The position numbers and the translations under genes were made by a program. The notes under the pieces were generated by a model. That model was not told where the DNA came from and made no database searches. It saw only the letters and a list, made by a program, of their open reading frames with translations. Shown here one piece after another: positions 62,135 through 64,000 of a stretch of DNA of 64,000 bases (within the stretch, counting starts at the first letter, position 1; every line of letters begins with the position of its first letter). This stretch comes from Dysgonomonas hofstadii (GTDB lineage: Bacteria > Bacteroidota > Bacteroidia > Bacteroidales > Dysgonomonadaceae). The stretch is from NCBI RefSeq assembly GCF_014196915.1, contig NZ_JACIEP010000014.1, positions 54,541-118,540 on the forward strand, given 5' to 3'.

Positions 62135-62764
62135 ATGAAAATATTATTTTTATCTGACACACACGGATTACATCAAAAATTAGGAGATTTACCACAAGCA
62201 GACATCCTAATTCATAGTGGAGACATTTCAAATAGGGGAAGAGATGCCGAAGTCGAAGATTTTATCAAGTGGTTTTCTACCCTTGATTATCACTATAAAA
62301 TATTCATAGCAGGCAATCATGATTTCTATTTTGAAGGGAAAACAGTAGGTAATATTCAAGAGATGTTGCCTCAAAATACATATTATCTCTGTGACACCGG
62401 TATAATGATAGAAGGGCTTAACATTTGGGGTTCTCCAGTTACACCCTGGTTCTTCGATTGGGCATTCAATAGGAAAAGAGGTGAAGATATCACCAGACAC
62501 TGGAAATTAATTCCTGAGAATACAGATATTCTTATCACGCATGGTCCTCCTTTTGGAGTTCTTGATCGGACTGAAGCGGGTGTAAACGCAGGCTGTGAAG
62601 ATTTGCTTACTAAGGTAAATCTGATAAAGCCAAAATATCATCTGTTTGGGCATATCCATGAAGGTTATGGCATGAGAGAAAGCTCCCATACCACCTTTGT
62701 AAATGGTTCCATATTAGACCAAAATTATACAATAAAGAATCAGCCAATAACTTTTGAGATATAG
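62135..62764 (+). CDS. Calcineurin-like metallophosphoesterase
   Basis: 209 residues. All five metallophosphoesterase motifs are visible: DTH (SDTHGLH), GDxxxRG-type (HSGDISNRGRD), GNHDFYFEG, THGPPFG, and GHIHEGYG. Resembles the MPPED1/2 class of cyclic-nucleotide phosphodiesterase-like enzymes. In an accessory region next to integrases and a conjugation-system remnant; role unknown. Confidence 0.92.
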   Translation: MKILFLSDTHGLHQKLGDLPQADILIHSGDISNRGRDAEVEDFIKWFSTLDYHYKIFIAGNHDFYFEGKTVGNIQEMLPQNTYYLCDTGIMIEGLNIWGSPVTPWFFDWAFNRKRGEDITRHWKLIPENTDILITHGPPFGVLDRTEAGVNAGCEDLLTKVNLIKPKYHLFGHIHEGYGMRESSHTTFVNGSILDQNYTIKNQPITFEI

Positions 62765-62812
62765 TCAAAGGGTTAAGATATATTCAAATTGAGGGCTATT
62801 TTGCCCTTTACA

Positions 62813-62849
62813 AAAAGAGCCTCTAAATATTTTGTATAGAGGCTCTTTT
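62813..62849. terminator. Bidirectional terminator
   Basis: AAAAGAGCCTCTA / TAGAGGCTCTTTT, 13-base perfect arms between two convergent genes. Confidence 0.9.
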
Positions 62850-62871
62850 CTTTCAGAATAATATGGAATAA

Positions 62872-63096
62872 TTAGCCTTTAGGCGGATAATTATCATTTC
62901 CATAGCTATTCTTTTGACGAATTCTACCATTTGTACCATGAATAGTGACTTCTTGCCCATTATTTTTAGCTATCTGAATTGCTCTCTCTATAGCTTGTTT
63001 TTGGGTATCAAAATTGCCAGAGCTTCTTTGTGCATTCGCTTGTTTTGCAGACCAACCCCCTGATGGGTTCTTAACTACATGGGTATTCTTTCCCAT
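62872..63096 (-). CDS. DUF2188-domain protein
   Basis: 74 residues, the DUF2188 pattern: HVVKNPSGGWSAKQANAQRSSGNFDTQKQAIERAIQIAKNNGQEVTIHGTNGRI. Small, basic, function unknown; often next to conjugative or defence genes. Begins 3 bases after the stop of the DUF6527 gene, so co-transcribed. Confidence 0.88.
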   Translation of the reverse strand: MGKNTHVVKNPSGGWSAKQANAQRSSGNFDTQKQAIERAIQIAKNNGQEVTIHGTNGRIRQKNSYGNDNYPPKG

Positions 63097-63099
63097 AAT

Positions 63100-63477
63100 T
63101 TATTTTTTCTTTTTTGTTATAAATTCTTTTATCAGAGGAATTAGTTTCTTCTTCCGTTTCTTCTTTTTCCTCTCATTTCTTAATTCAATCTTGATATTCT
63201 TACGATTATCATCAATAAACACAAAATGGTTATCTCTAATCCAATAATGAGAACGACATGGAAAATTCCAGTTTCCTATCGATGGGTTTAGCGATACCTT
63301 TTCACCATCAAATTTCAAATGCCAACCAGAAGGAGCTAGCGGTGTTATGGTTTTACTGCCACAACCACATGCACATAAATGAATTGCTACCACACACTCT
63401 ATGGAGATGTACAGCACATTTTCTTCTAAGCTAGGCGGCATGAGCTCTACAAACTTATGTGTGAATTGTTTCTTCAT
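63100..63477 (-). CDS. DUF6527 family protein
   Basis: 125 residues. Metal-binding-type residues: HLCACGCGSKTITPL near residue 33 (CxCGCG), then ..NWNFPCRSHYWIRDNHFVFID (CxxHYW). Such proteins accompany E1/ThiF and multi-ubiquitin-like genes in bacterial conjugation loci, as I recall. It starts 22 bases inside the E1 gene, so the two are coupled. The basic tail (KKKRKKKLIPLIKEF) is probably structural. Confidence 0.8.
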   Translation of the reverse strand: MKKQFTHKFVELMPPSLEENVLYISIECVVAIHLCACGCGSKTITPLAPSGWHLKFDGEKVSLNPSIGNWNFPCRSHYWIRDNHFVFIDDNRKNIKIELRNERKKKKRKKKLIPLIKEFITKKKK

Positions 63478-63915
63478 TTAATAAATCTGAATCATTTATT
63501 GAATAGGTTGAATGAAACTCTTGTATCAAGTCTTGATAAAAGCCATTCATCTTTTTCCATTTAATAACAGCGAATACAGCATTTAAAGCATTAAGATCAG
63601 CAATTTGAATATTTGTAGAATATTCATTCTCAGGCTCATTGTTTTCTGATAAGGGTAATCTTTTGATGATATGATCGTTCTTAACTAAGCTAGCAGACGT
63701 TGTTCTGACTATTCCAATCAGCTTATCACCAACTATGTTTACTCCCATTCCAACATCAATAAAGCTTATCCCTTGTTTCAAAAGATATTCTACTATAGTT
63801 TTACGAGAACTGTCGTTATCAATGCATATAAAGACGTGCGACATCAAGGATAACTCATCTATATTTTCCCTAGTAACATATTTAGCATGTGGTATTATCC
63901 CTTTATGTATAATAT
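63455..63915 (-). pseudogene. ThiF/E1-type adenylyltransferase, N-terminus lost
   Basis: About 150 C-terminal residues of an E1/ThiF-family enzyme: SHVFICIDNDSSRKTIVEYLLKQGISFIDVGMGVNIVGDKLIGIVRTT, then ..TNIQIADLNALNAVFAVIKWKKMNGFYQDL. The reading frame is open to ~63915 (..IIHKGIIPHAKYVTRENIDELSLM..) but the GxGGxGS nucleotide-binding start is missing. The frame then enters a 23-bp tandem repeat and a stop. Upstream truncation by insertion is the simplest reading. E1 adenylates the C-terminus of a ubiquitin-like protein; the modifier gene would be upstream. Confidence 0.75.
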
Positions 63916-63961
63916 AATTGAAAAGTAGTCCACTTAGTAATTGAAAAGTATACCACTAAGT
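63916..63961. mobile_element. Tandem 23-bp repeat, probable insertion-sequence end
   Basis: Two abutting 23-base units, both starting AATTGAAAAGTA and ending AGT, 20 of 23 identical (63916-63938, 63939-63961). The 3' end of unit A and the 5' end of the E1 fragment meet here. Tandem terminal repeats like this are typical of IS21-type elements in Bacteroidota, whose transposase would lie beyond the window; the family is a guess. Confidence 0.45.
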
Positions 63962-63969
63962 GCTCTCGG

Positions 63970-64000
63970 ATGAGATTGATTAAAGATATTTATTCTTCAT
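63970..64000 (+). CDS. Start of an open frame, possibly a transposase
   Basis: ATG at 63970 opens a frame MRLIKDIYSS to the window edge, 8 bases after the tandem repeat. The position suits the first gene of an insertion sequence (IstA-like), but ten residues cannot decide. Confidence 0.3.
   Translation, partial: MRLIKDIYSS

Overview
The window looks like a chromosome segment of a Bacteroidota member. The best fit is a Bacteroidales genus of the Dysgonomonas/Bacteroides type, which is an inference from gene content because no 16S gene is present. The evidence is a fused SecDF, a GldB-type lipoprotein, many short lipoproteins, viroplasmin-type RNase H, Bacteroidetes-type tyrosine recombinases, A+T-rich intergenic DNA, and repeated TAnnTTTG promoter boxes, which are the Bacteroidetes -7 element.

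Layout. 1-8400: end of a dicarboxylate symporter, an RluF pseudouridine synthase, then a complete phosphate module on the minus strand (pstS-pstC-pstA-pstB-phoU-phoB-like-phoR-like). 8461-16400: a two-hairpin mobile-type repeat, a fused amidotransferase/dipeptidase, a SulP transporter, rubrerythrin, a small phosphatidyltransferase, an isolated EF-Tu domain-2-like protein and a porin. The porin shares an 11-bp-spaced GTTA repeat with pstS upstream DNA, so it is a candidate member of the Pho regulon. A G+C-rich structured repeat follows. 16420-39302: mostly housekeeping genes (glycosyltransferase, LPS-type kinase, prfC, RNase H, AspT-type transporter, rfbD, fabD, RluA-type synthase, XRE-cupin plus acyl-CoA synthetase, secDF, dnaB, gldB-like, tsaD), with an FRG-domain protein. 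39391-44242: an M48 protease, two neighbouring 20-residue-repeat proteins (DIFGNT...D.KGNK), an unknown secreted protein and a divergent hxlR / DJ-1 pair.

44356-50930: an isolated phage terminase large subunit, then a TetR-type regulator and a same-strand run of envelope-lipid genes: NifX-like small protein, outer-membrane phospholipase A, monothiol thioredoxin-like protein, LPS-type kinase, a frameshifted ketoacyl-ACP synthase III, and an LpxC without the FabZ domain usual in this phylum. The regulator gene and the first gene of the run each have the same TGAAYGATTGTTCA palindrome upstream, so I infer one repressor controlling the set.

51223-64000: an accessory zone starting at tRNA-Ala(GGC). 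The tRNA terminator is duplicated 477 bp downstream around one small secreted-protein gene, and a diverged ~49-bp direct repeat separates the next small genes. Then come lipoproteins, a 1037-residue phage-structural-like protein with no phage neighbours, two paralogous tyrosine recombinases with atypical active sites, a metallophosphoesterase, and DUF2188, DUF6527 and a beheaded ThiF/E1 gene. The last two are the tail of a ubiquitin-like conjugation (Bub/Bil-type) operon, cut where a 23-bp tandem repeat and probable insertion-sequence end begin. This remnant and the TetR lipid module are the two most interesting loci.
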